The translations under genes and the position numbers were made by a program. From Candidatus Coatesiibacteriota bacterium (lineage in GTDB: Bacteria; B130-G9), in NCBI GenBank assembly GCA_016929465.1, contig JAFGIT010000354.1, forward strand, positions 1 through 6,680: a DNA stretch of 6,680 nucleotides, written 5' to 3'. The notes beneath the pieces are model-generated. The model saw nothing but the letters and a program-made list of their open reading frames with translations, made no database searches and was not told the origin of the DNA. Every line of letters begins with the position of its first letter. The stretch's first letter is position 1. Positions 5,381-6,680 of this stretch are shown in pieces.

Positions 5381-6634
5381 ATGCCTCGGCTACTTAGCAT
5401 TTTCTTGGCGTGTGCGTTAGTCCTTTGTTGCTCGGATATGAGAATTCAAGCCGCCGAGTACGATGTCTACTTCGACGGGACGGGCGACTTCACGGCGATA
5501 CAGGATGCGATTGACGTTGCGAGCGACGGTGACGTCGTAATTGTCCATCCAGGGATCTACTACGAGAACATCCACTTTGGCGGCAAGAACATCGCGCTGC
5601 GCTCCGTCGATCCCGAGGATGAGGAGACCGTCACCTCGACCGTGATCGATGGCCAGCAGCGCGATAGCGTGGTGACCTTTGAGGGCAACGAGGATGAGAC
5701 CTGCTCCATTGCTGGATTCACGATTACGAATGGGCGCGCCGATACCGGAGGGGGAATAATCGGGGGAGATATTCTATCGAATCCAGCGGCCTACTCGATG
5801 GCGGAGATAAAGAATTGCGTTGTTACGCGGAATATAGCGGCAGGCTTGTCTTGGGGCGGCGGAGGTCTTTTCCTGTGCTATGGCCCGATTACGAATTGCA
5901 GAATAAGCGATAATCTTGCCCTGTGTGGAGGTGGATTGAGTCTCTGCAGAGGGCCGATCACGCACTGCAAGATCATCGATAACTCCGCAACCGGACTTGG
6001 CGGAGGGCTCTATGCCAGCTACGGCGCCATTTCTGGCTGCGTGATAAGCGGCAATTCAGCTGAAGATGGAGGTGGAATTTTTCACCACCGGGGGCCAATT
6101 CGCGATTGCGTCATAAGCGGGAATACAGCCGAGAACGACGCCGGTGGGCTCTATGATTGTCAAGGAACGATCAGCAACTGCGACATAGATGGCAACTCAG
6201 CCGGATGGGATGGTGGAGGTGCCCATCATTGCCGTGGAACGATGAGCGATTGTCTCATCCGTGATAACTATGCTGGAGAATATGGCGCTGGTTTATTCGC
6301 GCACTTCGGGACTCTCGATAATTGCTCAATAACCGGCAACTCCGCCGACAATTCCGGTGGGGGGGCCTACGGCTGTGATGGAATTATTGATGGTTGCTTG
6401 ATCAGAGACAATTACGCGCTTCTAAATACCGGAGGATTGTATGACTGCAACAGCATGATCATTCGCTGCGAGATATCGGGCAATTCGTCAAGCGGCAATA
6501 GCGGCGGTATTTCAGGATGCAGCGGTCTGATAGTGGATTGTCTGATAATCGAGAATTCGGCTGAGGGCAACGGAGGCGGTCTTTCATACTGCGATGGCAC
6601 CATCCGCAATTGTATTACGGAATTGTGCATTTGA
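5381..6634 (+). CDS. Secreted right-handed parallel beta-helix protein with Cys ladder
   Basis: This 417-residue protein starts with a probable Sec signal peptide (MPRLLSIFLACALVL..., cleavage likely near IQA-AEY at 24-25). Residues 27-120 form the cap and first turns of a pectin-lyase-like helix (GTGDFTAIQDAID 33-45, DGDVVIVHPGIYYEN 49-63). From about 159 come eleven near-identical coils of 23-24 residues: a GGGL strand, a C-x6-C pair, then ISGNSA. The second Cys of each pair is present in every coil (173, 196, 220, 243, 267, 291, 315, 339, 363, 387, 411). No polysaccharide-lyase catalytic residues can be assigned, so an adhesive, structural or carbohydrate-binding role is as likely as an enzyme. 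The start at ATG 5381 is set by AGGGAGG just upstream. The protein ends abruptly at a coil boundary, with no anchor or sorting domain. Confidence 0.8.
   Translation: MPRLLSIFLACALVLCCSDMRIQAAEYDVYFDGTGDFTAIQDAIDVASDGDVVIVHPGIYYENIHFGGKNIALRSVDPEDEETVTSTVIDGQQRDSVVTFEGNEDETCSIAGFTITNGRADTGGGIIGGDILSNPAAYSMAEIKNCVVTRNIAAGLSWGGGGLFLCYGPITNCRISDNLALCGGGLSLCRGPITHCKIIDNSATGLGGGLYASYGAISGCVISGNSAEDGGGIFHHRGPIRDCVISGNTAENDAGGLYDCQGTISNCDIDGNSAGWDGGGAHHCRGTMSDCLIRDNYAGEYGAGLFAHFGTLDNCSITGNSADNSGGGAYGCDGIIDGCLIRDNYALLNTGGLYDCNSMIIRCEISGNSSSGNSGGISGCSGLIVDCLIIENSAEGNGGGLSYCDGTIRNCITELCI
5855..6613 (+). repeat. Eleven in-frame coding repeats of 69-72 bases
   Basis: The coils of the beta-helix protein are encoded by tandem units whose conserved Cys codons recur 23 or 24 codons apart. 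The last six intervals are exactly 24 codons. The repeats are similar but diverged at DNA level, with varied codons, so they are an old array and not a recent expansion. Such arrays can gain or lose units by recombination. Confidence 0.75.
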
Positions 6635-6657
6635 CACAGATAGTCCTTATTTTATAT

Positions 6658-6680
6658 TATGTTCATAAATATGAAACATA
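6658..6680. repeat. AT-rich inverted repeat at the window edge
   Basis: TATGTTCATA (6658-6667) pairs with TATG (6670-6673) and AACATA (6675-6680), with one unpaired A at 6674. It is cut by the window end and may continue. It lies 24 bases after the beta-helix stop. It could be an operator of the next gene or part of a terminator. The stretch 6635-6680 is otherwise AT-rich with no feature. Confidence 0.35.

Noticed and set aside
5413-5431. Possible lipoprotein signal at the Cys cluster of the beta-helix leader
   Set aside because: The residues before Cys11, Cys16 and Cys17 do not fit a lipobox (Leu just before Cys16, or a hydrophobic stretch too short before Cys11). Cleavage near IQA-AEY fits better.

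Overview
The window reads as bacterial chromosomal DNA. Genes are compact and all on the plus strand, ribosome-binding sites are Shine-Dalgarno type, and intergenic palindromes separate the units. A secreted Cys-rich parallel beta-helix protein and palindrome-rich intergenic repeats are the kind of content I associate with uncultivated environmental lineages such as Planctomycetes and neighbouring candidate phyla. No marker gene is present, so that placement is only a guess. I see no rRNA, tRNA, CRISPR array or transposase.

Layout. (1) Positions 1-890 hold the C-terminal half of an MsbA/ABCB-type ABC exporter, cut by the window start. A convincing stem-loop terminator with a GAAA loop follows at 900-940, then a second hairpin at 952-995. 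(2) Positions 1122-2435 encode an integral-membrane GT-C glycosyltransferase of the family 39/PMT_2 (ArnT-like) type. (3) Positions 2436-2632 hold a cluster of REP-like palindromes, followed by an AT-richer control region with a large hairpin, a triplicated ATAATCA word, and a promoter with overlapping palindromes. (4) Positions 2960-3334 encode an ArsR-type winged-helix repressor. Overlapping its 3' end is a 48-residue, seven-cysteine protein (3280-3426) with an excellent ribosome-binding site. (5) After 106 bases containing several hairpins come an ABC-2 type ATPase (3533-4495) and its membrane permease (4497-5228), separated by one base. (6) Positions 5381-6634 encode a secreted right-handed beta-helix protein of eleven regular coils with an invariant cysteine column. 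It stops abruptly at the end of a coil.

How the parts may work together. The most coherent unit is arsR, the Cys-rich small protein and possibly the ABC-2 pair. The repressor sits behind a promoter whose -10 region is covered by palindromes, which suggests a thiol- or metal-responsive autoregulated operon. The small protein looks like a metal or thiol binder. Whether the ABC transporter belongs to the same transcript depends on how the hairpins at 3430-3525 behave. The flanking exporter, glycosyltransferase and beta-helix genes appear to be separate transcription units.
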